From Candidatus Methylophosphatis roskildensis (lineage in GTDB: Bacteria > Pseudomonadota > Gammaproteobacteria > Burkholderiales > Rhodocyclaceae): a stretch of 64,000 nucleotides of DNA. The DNA is taken from the NCBI GenBank assembly GCA_016708905.1, contig JADJEV010000003.1, positions 868,001-932,000 of the forward strand. The letters are read 5' to 3'. The first letter of the stretch is position 1, and each line of letters begins with the position of its first letter. Position numbers and translations under genes: made by a program. The notes beneath the pieces are model-generated. The model worked only from the letters and a program-made list of their open reading frames with translations, made no database searches and was not told the DNA's origin. Shown piece after piece: positions 44,642 to 54,595 of the stretch.

Positions 44642-46063
44642 TTAATAAACCAAGCGACCGGCAGGCTCAGTTCTTTTGGGCAGCGCAGTTGTCGAATTGG
44701 GCGGGACTTGAGTAGTTATTAGCTTCGGCGTAATCACCGGCTTCCATGAGCCGACCTGGAAGCTACGCTTGTCAACCGGGTACGTCTTCAGGATTGCCGG
44801 TACGCTACCGTTGCACTTCCAAGTGGACGACGAATTTCCAATCCATGCCATCGGCACGAAGTCAGAGTTGGGATTCTGAACACAAAACTGCACAATGTAA
44901 TGACTTGGGGTTCTGCTTGTTTGCATCTTTTCGCACGCCCGCCCGCTAGCCCCCCCGTAACAACCCAACACTTGGCCGTCCGCGCAACGCCAAGTCACAG
45001 CAGTGTGCCCCAACGCATTGGCAACTGCTGGCGGAGGCTCGGTCCCCGTGTAGCGCTTGTCCGGCATGTCAATAGTCACTACCGCCTTGCAGTACGCGAA
45101 CGGGTTTTGATATGTTTGAGCCGACACGGGAGGCGCGGCTGTCGAACTGAGTGGGACATTGGGCGCGACGGATACCTTCGGCTCAGCCGGATTCGCTTGA
45201 GCACCTGTCTTCCATAATTGGACGTTGGGTATGCCGGTTGCCTTTTCCAGTGGGTCGTCTTTTGGGCTGCCCTCCCAACCATACGGATCAACAAAGGCAT
45301 ATCCATAGGGTGACCCAGCGTTCTCTTTGAGCACCTCAAAATGAAAATGTGGAGGAACGTTGTAGAGGTTTGTTATTTTTCCATTCTTGTCTTTCTTTGG
45401 CGGAGAACTCTGTCCGGTCAGTCCAATCAGGGCGCCGGCCTTGACTTCATCACCTGATACAAAGTCAATCCGGCTGAGATGACCATATTGGGTGATGTAT
45501 CCATTCCCGTGGTCAATTCCGACATAACCCCAAATTCCACATCCGCCAGTTTCTACGCCCTTTGGCACGCATCGCCCCGGGAATCCTGTCGCCTTATTGA
45601 CAATTCTCACCACTTTGCCGCTCGCGGCCGCGTACACAGGCGTGCCGACTTGCGCTTTGTAGTCGTAGGCCGGATGATTGTCATAATTGAGCCCTTGATC
45701 GGCCAAACATCCGTCGTTGGATCCGATATAGAGGCCCATAATACTGAAAGACTTTCCTGGATTTGGCGAATACTGGGGATAACAGCCCTGATTAACCTTC
45801 GGTTTCGATGCAGTGGCTCTTCCCTCTTCACCAGTGAATGCAGTGACAACACCGTCGTCGCCATATGGTTTTTCCATATGATGATCTAGGACGGAAATCA
45901 TGCTGGCAGGCGTGTAGGCACCTTTGATGTACCCGGTGGCACTGCATTTGCCTTGAGTCGCGCTCGGACAACTGAGTGGGAAATCCAAGAACGGCGTTGT
46001 CGCTCCCTCAGCGATAGGTGCAAGGGCGAAGAAGAACGCGACTACAATAAAAATTGTACGCAT
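44642..46063 (-). CDS. secreted M23-family peptidase with long C-terminal extension
   Basis: A 473-residue protein from MRTIFIVVAFFFALAPIAEG (signal peptide). The M23 (LytM/lysostaphin) domain spans about residues 110-265. Its zinc ligands are His130 and Asp134 in HPAYDY and His241 in HFHFEV; His195 in QYGHLS and His239 are also in place. Such enzymes cut peptide cross-links of peptidoglycan. The N-terminal 100 residues and the C-terminal 190 residues (Cys-rich, with WRCADGQVLGCYGGASGRAC) are not part of the family core. They may bind wall or target, or give specificity. It is lower in GC than its surroundings. It was probably co-transcribed with the secreted protein gene at 42362-43186 before an IS separated them. 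Confidence 0.8.
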   Translation of the reverse strand: MRTIFIVVAFFFALAPIAEGATTPFLDFPLSCPSATQGKCSATGYIKGAYTPASMISVLDHHMEKPYGDDGVVTAFTGEEGRATASKPKVNQGCYPQYSPNPGKSFSIMGLYIGSNDGCLADQGLNYDNHPAYDYKAQVGTPVYAAASGKVVRIVNKATGFPGRCVPKGVETGGCGIWGYVGIDHGNGYITQYGHLSRIDFVSGDEVKAGALIGLTGQSSPPKKDKNGKITNLYNVPPHFHFEVLKENAGSPYGYAFVDPYGWEGSPKDDPLEKATGIPNVQLWKTGAQANPAEPKVSVAPNVPLSSTAAPPVSAQTYQNPFAYCKAVVTIDMPDKRYTGTEPPPAVANALGHTAVTWRCADGQVLGCYGGASGRACEKMQTSRTPSHYIVQFCVQNPNSDFVPMAWIGNSSSTWKCNGSVPAILKTYPVDKRSFQVGSWKPVITPKLITTQVPPNSTTALPKRTEPAGRLVY

Positions 46064-46174
46064 GACGACCCCCGAAAATGATCGGTGCAACAATTCTGAC
46101 GACGGCGAACGGTGTCTTTGCGGTCTTTGTGCTCTTCCCGTCCGAAACGGTTGTTACCAAGGCGTAATTTCTGC

Positions 46175-46310
46175 GTCTTCCGCACATTTTGTGACGGCGG
46201 CACCTCAATTTGGATGAAGAACGCGCAAGCGCAACAGTTCCACACTCGCCCAGCCATACATTTGTCGTTTGAGATAGTTGAGCCGGTTGACGTCATTCCA
46301 TTCCACACAA
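46175..46310 (-). mobile_element. ISL3-family 3-prime fragment
   Basis: Complement of the ISL3 end GTCACAAAATGTGCGGAAGA, with the last codons of the transposase (NRLNYLKRQMYGWASVELLR, then LRVLHPN). It is nearly identical to 33270-33403 but inverted and much shorter. Confidence 0.6.
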
Positions 46311-46499
46311 GTCCTTCGGCATGTCCTAGACATTTACCCCTATGATTAACTTACCGTTTTCGAGATAGCGTGGGCCGCCGCCGGAACTCTGCACGTACTT
46401 ATGAGGCGGAAACTGCCCGAGAACAGCGCGCTTTTTCGCCTCGGGAGCCAGAAAACGACATTGTTTGCACGGATGAAGCGAGGCAGACGCCACGAGACT

Positions 46500-46770
46500 C
46501 GGCGCGATTATGACAATGATCGCTTCACCGCATTGAACTAAAGGAGAAACATCCATTGCTCCGCGCGCCCTGCGCCTATCCCCGTGGCAAGCCACGGGGA
46601 ATTGCAAGTTGATGTGTGTAACGAGATGAATTGGAAGGTCGCCGTGACCGCTACGAAGAAGTCGCAAGCGACAATCGCCTTGGCGCGGTTTCGTAAGGAA
46701 CGTGGTTGAACGCTGATCCTCGCGCGGCCGACCCGGTAGCCGCTTCGGCATGTAGTTGCGTACCGTGCCG
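46500..46770 (-). pseudogene. decayed integrase-core (IS481-like) transposase fragment
   Basis: Two frames on the minus strand together read TVRNYMPKRLPGRPREDQRS followed by TFL, then SLRNRAKAIVACDFFVAVTA. This matches YMPKR...QRW.TFLRNHAKAIVACDFFVVVTATF, the start of the rve domain of IS481-like transposases with its first catalytic Asp. The frame changes at about 46695, and later parts are scrambled. The stretch 46311-46500 has nothing else. Confidence 0.5.
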
Positions 46771-46948
46771 AGGCGATACGCGTAGCCGAGTGCGTTTGTG
46801 GCGCACGACCTAGTGGTCTGCTTTTCAAATGAGGGAACCATCTGACTTTCGGGATGCTATGGCTAGTGGGTGTTCCCAAGGTCCAGATAGTTCGACAAAC
46901 TCGCAAGCACTACACTAGATTCTCTGTTAATCGCCTCTGCCATTTATA

Positions 46949-47599
46949 TTACTGTCGAGCTCGCCAACCGTCATCATATAAGACAAAAGACGCATGTTTT
47001 GTTTCAGAGTGAAAGGGCCGGCTCTTATAGTTCATTCCTACTGCGTCGGAAAACGGGGTTTGCTCTCGGCGGGCTTCCGTATACTCGACCATCGCCGATG
47101 CACTACCTTTAGGCCGAACAATTCCAGTTACTTGGCCTACAACGATATCCGATGCGCGCAAATTAAACTCACTGTCCGATTCTTTCAAAAGATACTTTTG
47201 GCCTTCCTTTGTCAACTTGATGCGAGCAAAATTCGTAATGCAATTGGTGCCCTCCACTTCTTCCTTGCCAATAGTCAACAGTCCTCTCTCTTGCAGGCGG
47301 TGGAGAACCTGTTTGGCATCAGCAAAACGGGGGCCCTTATAGCCAACGCATATACCAGGCGCCGCTTGGCCACCGGACCATTTCTTCACGCGCTCATAAT
47401 CTATGGTGTATCTCTTCTCAATGGCCACCGTTTCAAATTTCGGGTAGCCAAGTGATGCACTAATAGTCTTAGCGGCCTCCTCTCTAGACAATTCCGCGGC
47501 GACTGCCACTGAAATCGACAGTGGCACCGCAAGAATACTCAAGAACACCAAAATGCGTTTAACATAGCGCTGACTGAAAAATAAGAAATCGACATTCAT
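46949..47599 (-). CDS. exported protein of unknown function
   Basis: A 216-residue protein from MNVDFLFFSQRYVKRILVFL, with a hydrophobic leader (about 15-36) ending in SVAVAA. The mature part starts with EEAAKTISASLGYPKFETV and contains one winged-helix-like stretch, LHRLQERGLLTIGKEE ... IKLTKEGQKYLL, then charged beta strands. It is lower in GC. The ATG at 47599 follows GAGGTG. It shares its strand with the membrane protein gene upstream (47716-48117), separated by a 116-base gap. No family recognised; a lipoprotein-like or periplasmic role is inferred from the leader. Confidence 0.6.
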   Translation of the reverse strand: MNVDFLFFSQRYVKRILVFLSILAVPLSISVAVAAELSREEAAKTISASLGYPKFETVAIEKRYTIDYERVKKWSGGQAAPGICVGYKGPRFADAKQVLHRLQERGLLTIGKEEVEGTNCITNFARIKLTKEGQKYLLKESDSEFNLRASDIVVGQVTGIVRPKGSASAMVEYTEARREQTPFSDAVGMNYKSRPFHSETKHASFVLYDDGWRARQ

Positions 47600-47715
47600 A
47601 AAACACCTCACATGTTAGCCTGATGAACTTTCGCAGCAAAGCAAACTTACTTCGGTTCTAGGAGCGAGTGCGATCATTCGCGTTTCCTTGGGCTCACTCT
47701 CCGTTTGGGCGGTTG

Positions 47716-48117
47716 TTAGGTGCTTTGTTTCGCTGCAGGTAAGGTAGCTTGTGCTCCAACCACGCCTAGGATGATTGCAAGGAGGTGCATCACCGTCGGG
47801 ACGAGAGGTATGGCGCTCAATCCAGGCGCTAAGTCGAATACGGTAGCCAAGATTGGAAATATGACGAGCCAAGTCTTGCCGGCGAGAGCGCCACGGAACC
47901 ACGTAACTACAATCAAGACGAATAGCGAGCCAAGATGGGGCCAGAATGCCGGGTTGACGCCGGCGAGCGGGCTAGCATTCGCCACGCCCGCTGCTAATTG
48001 CCCAACGGAACCTATCACTGCAGAATTAGAGCCTAAGTATGGCAGATAGTATGTTGGCAGCATGAACAGCACGTACAGAACCACGAACACGACTGGGTTT
48101 CCTAAGACTTTGTTCAT
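47716..48117 (-). CDS. small membrane protein with about four helices
   Basis: A 133-residue protein from MNKVLGNPVVFVVLYVLFML. Hydrophobic segments lie at about 8-27, 31-50 (weaker), 60-80 and 84-128, the last probably two helices. There are no catalytic motifs. GAAGGAGCTAG precedes the ATG. It may form a unit with the exported protein gene at 46949-47599. Function unknown. Confidence 0.6.
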   Translation of the reverse strand: MNKVLGNPVVFVVLYVLFMLPTYYLPYLGSNSAVIGSVGQLAAGVANASPLAGVNPAFWPHLGSLFVLIVVTWFRGALAGKTWLVIFPILATVFDLAPGLSAIPLVPTVMHLLAIILGVVGAQATLPAAKQST

Positions 48118-48306
48118 CTTCTAGCTCCTTCGCTTCCTTGGATTTGATGACTGATGCTGTTGGCGAAGCGGGTTCCTTCAACATCTAAAGGACAACGTTT
48201 GTTCGCAGTAGCGAAAGCGGTTGGGTAGCGCGCGGCGTCGTGGCAACGGATGGACATCGTTCGTTAGATATACGGCCACATCAAATCACGGTGCCTAATG
48301 CTGTGA

Positions 48307-49617
48307 TCACGGGTAGCGGTTGAGCGTCCCATCCCGCAGAGACGGGCAACCCTGGCGGGCTCGCTCGACATGCTTGGACAGCAGGTACTGCACGCCATCG
48401 GCGCTCAGGCGGGTACCACGCGCGCTGGGGAAGACAATCGCATCATCGGCATCGGCGATTTCGCGCACCCAGGCTCGCAAGACATTCGCAGTGGTCTTGG
48501 TCAGCGGCGTCGAGCGCTCCTTGCGTCCCTTGCCGACGACTCGAACATGCGCGCCGGTGCTCAGGCAAAAGGCTCTGCGACACAGTCCGGTGATCTCCGA
48601 CAAGCGCAATCCTGTTTGAACGGCCAACAGCATGAGTGCGTGGTCCCGCCGACCCGACAGCGTACGCAGGTCAGGAGCGCGCAGAAGTGCGTCGACCTCC
48701 TCTCGCGTGAGAAACCCGATCTGCGCCCGACTGCACCGCTTACTCGGAATGGCCAGCACCCGCTGGATCTGCGCCGCGTTGGTTGGCATCTCGAAGGACG
48801 CATAGCGAAAGAACGAGCGGATGGCGGTCAGTCGCAGGTTGCGGCTGCCAGCGCCGATGCCGCGCTTGTCCTGCAGGTCATCGAGGAACGCAGCGACCAG
48901 AGGCGCATCGATTTGTTCGAACGTCAAACCCTGCGGTGGAACGCTGAGCCGCTGCTGAGCAAAGTGCAACAGCAACCGAAAACCGTCTCGGTACGAAGCA
49001 ATCATATGGGAACTGACCTGACGCCGCTGCATCAGCCGACCCGTAGAGAAGCTTTGCAGCAGTGCGGGAAAGCCGGGAGCGCTCATTGCCAACGCCATGA
49101 GCTGCGGGTGAGCGCTGAGGTACCAGTAGGTGTCACTGACACGCACGCGTCCGAGATCGGTCGACAACACCGGCAGGCGCCGTCCTGCGTCCTCGCCCGA
49201 GCAGTACCAGCCGAGCAGGGTCTCGACGGCGAATCGATGCCGAAAATCGTGCAGGCGAGGTCCGTAGCTGTCGTTCGGTCCGCGCAGCCCGATCTGACGC
49301 GACAAGGTGTAGGAGGTTCGCCGCAGGTCACCGCCGTCAAGTGGGTTGCCCGTGCCGGAGATGAAGAAATGGGCAGCGTCACGGCCGCACAGATGCTTGG
49401 CACGGCGCGTCCGATAGCGGATCAGGACGTCACGGGTCGAGGCATGGATAGGCACCAGCCGGGACTTGCCGAACTTGGTTCCGCGCACGGTGAGCACGCC
49501 CGCGACGAACAGAAGCGGCCGACGCAACAACGGGAAGACGTCCTTCAAACCGATCCCCCTTACCTCAATTCTTCTTCTGACCGACGCGACAGCGACAACA
49601 GCGTGCGTTGGCCTCAC
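48307..49617 (-). pseudogene. fused remnants of two tyrosine recombinases (RIT-like)
   Basis: One frame joins two partial integrases. Residues about 40-180 are the C-terminal catalytic part of the first: Lys in GTKFGKSRLVPIH, HDFRHRFA, and Tyr in VSDTYWYLSAHP, but the N-terminal half with the first Arg is missing. Residues about 185-436 are the second: core-binding domain (SHMIASYRDGFRLLLHFAQQ), first Arg in QTGLRLSEIT and Lys in GKGRKERSTPL. It is cut before the HxxR, His and Tyr motifs. Gene order and spacing resemble the RitA-RitB pair of recombinase-in-trio elements. Neither half has a complete active site. Confidence 0.7.
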
Positions 49618-50508
49618 GTCGATTTCTTGAGGAGCGCCGCAGGCGATATACCGAGACAGCGGGGATGGGATCGGGACGACAGGCAGTCTAACGACCGCAA
49701 AGAATATCCCGGGAAGTGACCAGCCTGATCACATCTGACCGCCCGCCTGAGGCAGGCTCATTATTCTAAATGCAACCTATTCCGATTCCTCCCAATTGTT
49801 CTATTTTTGGGCTGACCATTGATCGGCGTTTGTCGTGAAGCTAACAGCATGACATTGCCCAGTCAAGGGCGCCGTTGTGCTATTTGGGTGCACTTGCCAT
49901 GTGATGCCCAAGGCCACTCAGTATATTGCTTCAGCATTGGCGCTTTCGCTTCGGGCGATCGATGCGGCTTTCGGAGCGAGCGTCCATCCCGTTTGCGCCC
50001 GCGGTCTCAGTCAGTACGCGAGCCTGCGAAGTCATGGTCACGGGACTCGCTGCTTGCTCATGCATCGCGCCGGTTGCCGTATGCCGCTGAACGGCCGCTC
50101 GCCGCGACGCCGAGTGAGTCCTGTTAGTCGGCTGCGCCAGATCCAGTGCATCGAAGCGGCGATCGCGAAGAGACTGCTTGGAGGGCGCGATGGTGGGCTA
50201 CGGGCGGTAGAGCAGTGCTTCCCCGCAATGTGGCGAGCGTCAGCTATCTGCGCTATCGCTGACGTTCAATTCGTCGATTCGCGCGGACCGCGTGCGTCCG
50301 CTGATGGCCGGCAGGGGCCGTTTGGTCAACGCGCTTGCAACGTTTGCCGGCGTCGTCGCCCCGAAGAAACGGCCGCAGCCGGTGGGCTCCCGGACTTCGT
50401 GTCGCGCCAACGCAAGCTCAATCCCGGAGCGATCGAACAAGATAGAGTGGCCCGGGAGGGCGGAGCGGAAAGCGTTCCCCTACTGCGCCCGGAAGCCCAT
50501 CCCGTCTA
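49618..50508. other. long stretch without a convincing gene
   Basis: About 890 bases between the recombinase remnant and selO. The left part (about 49740-49810) is AT-rich and could hold promoters. The longer open frames here (for example 49877-50533 on the plus strand) have poor composition and overlap selO antiparallel, so I do not call them genes. Confidence 0.4.
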
Positions 50509-52026
50509 TCACGTTCCACAGAACGTGCGGTAGCACGCTGTCACCTCGGAGGGCGCCGGCTCGGCATACTGTGCTAGTTCGGGAAGTTCCTCGAACGGCC
50601 GCGTGAGGGCGTCGAGCAACCGTCGGAACGGGACCAGGTCGTCTTCGTCCGACGCGGCAGCCAGCGCCTCCTCCACGCGGTGGTTGCGTGGGATCACACT
50701 GGGATTGACGCTGCGCATCGCCTCGGCACGTGCCATGCCTGCCGTCGCCGCGCCTGCCGGTGCACTGCCGTCTTCGCTCGCGCAGCGTACGCGCCAGCGC
50801 GCTAGCCATTCATCGGGTGCGCGCGCGTCGGCGAACAGCGCACGCAGCGGCGATTCGTCACCGGCTGCGACGTCGGCCAGCCGCCGCCACCCGAGGGTGA
50901 AATCCACTCGCTCGGCTTGGAGCAAGGCCAACCAGTCCTCGGCCAGTGCGGCATCGCCGCTATCGTCAACCGCTTCGCCGTGACGTAGCCCAAGCTTGGC
51001 GCACTGTCCGCGCAGCAGGTGCCCGCGGTACTGCACCGGGAAAGTGGCGACGACCTCGGTGGCCATCGCCACGGCCTGCTCGACATCGTCGGCGAGCAGG
51101 GGCAGCAGCGCTTCGGCCAGGCGTGCCAGGTTCCAGCAGGCGATCTCGGGTTGCTGTCCGAAGGCGTAGCGTCCGCCGTGGTCGATGGAACTGAACACAG
51201 TGGCGGGGTCGTAGGCCTCCATGAATGCGCACGGCCCGTAATCGATCGTCTCACCCGATATCGCCATGTTGTCGGTGTTCATCACGCCATGGATAAAACC
51301 CACGTTCATCCAATTCGCGATCAGGGCAGCCTGACGTTCGGCCACGCTCTGCAACAGCGCCAGGAAGGGCTGCGCTGCGCTTCCAAGTGCGGGGTCGTGC
51401 CGCGCAATCGAGTACTCGGCCAGTCTGCGCACGCGTTGCACATCACCCCGCGCGGCAAAATACTCGAAGGTCCCGACTCGGATGTGGCTCGCCGCTACAC
51501 GTGTCAGCACGGCGCCAGGCAGCGTTTGCTCGCGGTTGACCGGCTCGCCCGTCGCGGCGACCGCCAGAGCGCGGGTGGTAGGGATGCCCAACGCGTGCAT
51601 GGCTTCGCCGAGCAGCACCTCGCGAAGCATAGGCCCGACGGCGGCCTTGCCGTCTCCCCCGCGGGCGAAGGGTGTCCGGCCAGATCCCTTGAAGGCGATG
51701 TCGCGCCGGCGGCCATGTCGGTCGATCACTTCGCCGAGTAGCAGCGCGCGACCGTCGCCGAGTTGAGGTGAGAATCCGCCGAACTGGTGGCCTGCATAGG
51801 CCTGTGCCAGCGGTTCGGCGCCATCGGGTAATGCATTTCCGGCGAACGTCGCTGCCCCTGCATGGCCGTCCAGCGCCGTGACGTCGAGGTCGAGTTCTGC
51901 CGCCAAGGAATCATTGAGAAACAGCAGCCGCGGAGCAGGAACGGCGTCCGGTCGCCAAGGCACGTAGAACCCCTGGAGTTCGCGAGCGAAAGAATTGTCG
52001 AACCGGAATGTGGCGCTTGAAGCCAT
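50509..52026 (-). CDS. selO: SelO/YdiU protein adenylyltransferase
   Basis: About 505 residues from MASSATFRFDNSFARELQG (an earlier ATG at 52062 is possible). Family motifs are clear: AQAYAGHQFGGFSPQLGDGR, KGSGRTPFARGGDGKAAVGP (nucleotide-binding region), REVLLGEAMHALGIPTTRAL, NVGFIHGVMNTDNMAISGET (pseudokinase catalytic loop with Asp and Asn), IDYGPCAFME, and the C-terminal NPSVIPRNHRVEEAL. SelO transfers AMP to Ser, Thr or Tyr of proteins in the redox stress response. The usual selenocysteine or Cys near the end is found as CYRTFCGT. It is complete and high-GC, so it fits the host better than the orphan genes to its left. Confidence 0.92.
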   Translation of the reverse strand: MASSATFRFDNSFARELQGFYVPWRPDAVPAPRLLFLNDSLAAELDLDVTALDGHAGAATFAGNALPDGAEPLAQAYAGHQFGGFSPQLGDGRALLLGEVIDRHGRRRDIAFKGSGRTPFARGGDGKAAVGPMLREVLLGEAMHALGIPTTRALAVAATGEPVNREQTLPGAVLTRVAASHIRVGTFEYFAARGDVQRVRRLAEYSIARHDPALGSAAQPFLALLQSVAERQAALIANWMNVGFIHGVMNTDNMAISGETIDYGPCAFMEAYDPATVFSSIDHGGRYAFGQQPEIACWNLARLAEALLPLLADDVEQAVAMATEVVATFPVQYRGHLLRGQCAKLGLRHGEAVDDSGDAALAEDWLALLQAERVDFTLGWRRLADVAAGDESPLRALFADARAPDEWLARWRVRCASEDGSAPAGAATAGMARAEAMRSVNPSVIPRNHRVEEALAAASDEDDLVPFRRLLDALTRPFEELPELAQYAEPAPSEVTACYRTFCGT

Positions 52027-52179
52027 CGGCAGATACGTTGTGACGATCCACGAGTTTGCCACACCGCGTCGGACAGAGCCGGCTCCGGAAAACGGGACAC
52101 GGAGAGACGCGGTAAAGAGGTGGATCGCTCTACGACGGCAGTCAGACTGAAAAGGAACGATCGATACAAGGCAAGAGAA

Positions 52180-52462
52180 GCAACCATGGGGCGCCGTTCA
52201 AGGCCAAGGTTGCGTTGGCCGCGCTCAAAGGCGACAAGTCGCTGGCGGCGCTTTCCGCGCAGTACCAAGGGCATCGGAGCCGGATCGTGGCCTGGAATCA
52301 GCATCTGGCCGAGCATGCCGACGCGGTGTTTGGGGCGGGGAAGAAAGCGGCAGGCCCGACGTTCCAGGACGTGCCGGCCAAGATCGGCCAGCTTGCGCTG
52401 GACAAGGACTTCTTGTTCGTCGCGCTCGGTCGCATCAACCATGCGAGCGCCAATGATCCCCC
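52180..52462 (+). mobile_element. IS3-family orfA remnant
   Basis: The frame reads FKAKVALAALKGDKSLAALS, then VPAKIGQLALDKDFLFVALGRI, which is the usual IS3-group OrfA plan (FKAKVALAALKG ... HAKIGELTLENDFLxxAL). It has no intact start and no orfB; the open frame continues to 52799 without transposase similarity. The stretch 52463-52908 holds nothing else I can support. Confidence 0.65.
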
Positions 52463-52908
52463 GGTGCGCAAGTGCGACCCCAGCCGTTTGATTACCTCCC
52501 GCGCCAGTTGCCGCGGCGTAGCCGGCGAGGACGGCAAGCTTGAAGCGGTTGCACTGGCGGGGAAAATCCGGAGAGCGCTCCATCTCGAGCACACCATGCT
52601 TGACTACCGGCACAGCGTCAGACCCAACGACATCGCCAAGGGCACGTGCGTCGTTGCGAGGAAATTCACGCGAATGCAGAGTGAGTCCCTGGCTACGCGC
52701 CATGCCGATCTGCTAGCGGTTCGGGCCACCCGAAAACAAGCCCGCCCCAATCGAACACGCCGATCAATCAACTTCAGAAAATACTTGTTTAAACATTAGC
52801 GCGGTCTTATTTTACCGTCTGACAACTCGCTTCGAACACCCGGCCGCCAACCATCGTCCCGTCCCATTCCGGCAAGATAGACAACCCGCCTGCCACGCGA
52901 GGAAAACC

Positions 52909-53768
52909 ATGCAAAACCCTGTCATACAGTCCTTCTTCGACCCGGGCACCTTTACCGTCAGCCACGTCGTGTCCGATCCCACCACCCGCCAGGCCGCCAT
53001 CATCGACAGCGTGCTCGATTTCGATCCGAAGGCCGGACGCACCTCATACGCGAGTGCAGATCGGATCATCGGGTACGTCCGCCAGGGGGGAATGAAGATT
53101 GAATGGCTGCTTGAAACCCATGCCCACGCAGATCATCTATCCGCAGCGCCCTATTTGAAGGAGAAGCTCGGCGGCAACACCGGCATCGGGATCCACATTC
53201 GCGAAGTTCAATCGGTATTCAAGAAGGTGTTCAACGCCAAGGACATGAACACGGAAGGCGTCGAGTTCGACAAACTTTTCGACGACGATGAGTTGTTCCG
53301 GATCGGCGAACTCGAAGTGCGCGTGCTTCACACCCCCGGACACACGCCCGCCTGCCTGACTTACGTCATCGGCCGGGACGCCTTCGTCGGCGACACTCTG
53401 TTCATGCCGGACTACGGTACCGCACGCTGCGACTTTCCAGGCGGCGATTCGGCAACGCTTTACCGCTCGATACGCAAAGTTCTCGCGCTTTCGCCGGATA
53501 CGCGCCTGCACCTGTGCCACGACTACCCCCCCGACGATCGCCCCCGCACTGGGTGACTACCGTTGCGGCAACGCGCGCAAATAACATCCACGTCCGGGAC
53601 GGCGTATCCGAAGCCGAATTCGTCGCCCTGCGTACCGCACGCGACAAGACACTTGGCATGCCCACGCTCATCCTGCCTGCGGTGCAGGTCAACGTCCGCG
53701 CAGGTCGGTTGCCACCACCCGAAGACAATGGAGTCAGCTACCTCAAAATTCCCCTCAACCTGCTGTGA
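52909..53768 (+). pseudogene. blh: blh-type MBL-fold sulfur dioxygenase, frameshifted near the end
   Basis: It begins MQNPVIQSFFDPGTFTVSHV. The metallo-beta-lactamase motif THAHADHLSA gives the zinc/iron ligands, with TPGHTPACLTY, VGDTLFMPDYGTARCDFPGG and HLCHDYPP as later ligands. This is the Blh/ETHE1-like persulfide dioxygenase group, which oxidises glutathione persulfide and protects from sulfide. At a run of seven C (53526-53532) the frame shifts. The true ending (HWVTTVAATRANNIHVRDGV to LKIPLNLL, stop 53768) is in another frame. A sequencing indel is as likely as real decay, because the rest is conserved. The tauE-like gene follows 13 bases later. Confidence 0.82.
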
Positions 53769-53781
53769 CTGATAGCGAACG

Positions 53782-54595
53782 ATGACCGAACTCAGCGGGC
53801 TTGCAGCACTGCTCGGTACACTGGTTGGCTTGGTGTTGGGCCTGACCGGCGCCGGTGGTGGTGTGCTGGCAGTACCCGCGCTAATGCTGGGCCTCGGCAT
53901 GAGCCTGACCGATGCCACCCCGGTATCGCTGGTCGCGGTGGGTGCCGCAGCAAGCCTTGGGGCAGCTGTCGGCTTGCGCAATCGCCAGGTGCGCTATCGG
54001 GCGGCATTGCTGATGTCGGGCTTGGGCATACTCACTGCTCCAATCGGCGTATGGCTGGCTCATCATCTGCCCCAGACACTGCTGGTTGTGATCTTCTGTG
54101 CGCTGATGCTGCTGATCGCGGTGCGCATGTTGCAGCAGGTACTCCCCCACCGAAGCAGCGACGGCGGCCCGCGACAAGAAGCGGTCAACTGCATGCTCAA
54201 CCCGGAGACCGGTCGCTTCCGCTGGAACACCCGATGCTCGGTGACGCTTGCAGGAATTGGTGGCGTGGCAGGCCTGTTCCACCGGCATGCTCGGTGTCGG
54301 TGGGGGGTTTCTCATTGTGCCGGCCTTTCGGCAGTTCAGCGACCTGACGATGCAGGCCGCATCAGCCACCTCGCTTGCCGTGATTGCCCTTGTCTCCACG
54401 AGCACCGTGATCGGCACCCTGCTGCATGGCGGGCAGATCAGTCGGGTCGGATGGGCATTCATCGTCACGACAGGGGTCGGCATGCTGATCGGTCGTGCAC
54501 TCGCGATATGGATTCCTGGCCGATGGCTGCAAACCGGCTTTGGCATGGTCGTCCTGTTGGTCGCAGTTGCCTGGCTCGTCAGACTGTTCGCCTGA
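53782..54595 (+). pseudogene. tauE: TauE/SafE-family sulfite exporter, frameshifted
   Basis: The first part (MTELSGLAALLGTLVGLVLG, TGAGGGVLAVPALMLGLG, VGAAASLGAAVGLRNRQVRY) has the first half of the two-fold repeat and its Gly-rich motif. Near 54270 an extra C in TTCCACCGGC shifts the frame. The second half (TGMLGVGGGFLIVPAFRQFS to RWLQTGFGMVVLLVAVAWLV) continues to 54595. An intact protein would have about 8 membrane helices and export sulfite or sulfonates. With blh it forms a sulfide-detoxification unit like that of the bigR operon, here without bigR. Confidence 0.82.

Noticed and set aside
49877..50533. 218-codon plus-strand frame before selO
   Set aside because: Its composition is not protein-like, it has no ribosome binding site worth naming, and its end overlaps selO in antisense.
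51726..52703. 325-codon minus-strand frame upstream of selO
   Set aside because: It overlaps the start of selO in another frame, and the selO frame has all family motifs; the part beyond selO covers IS3 debris.
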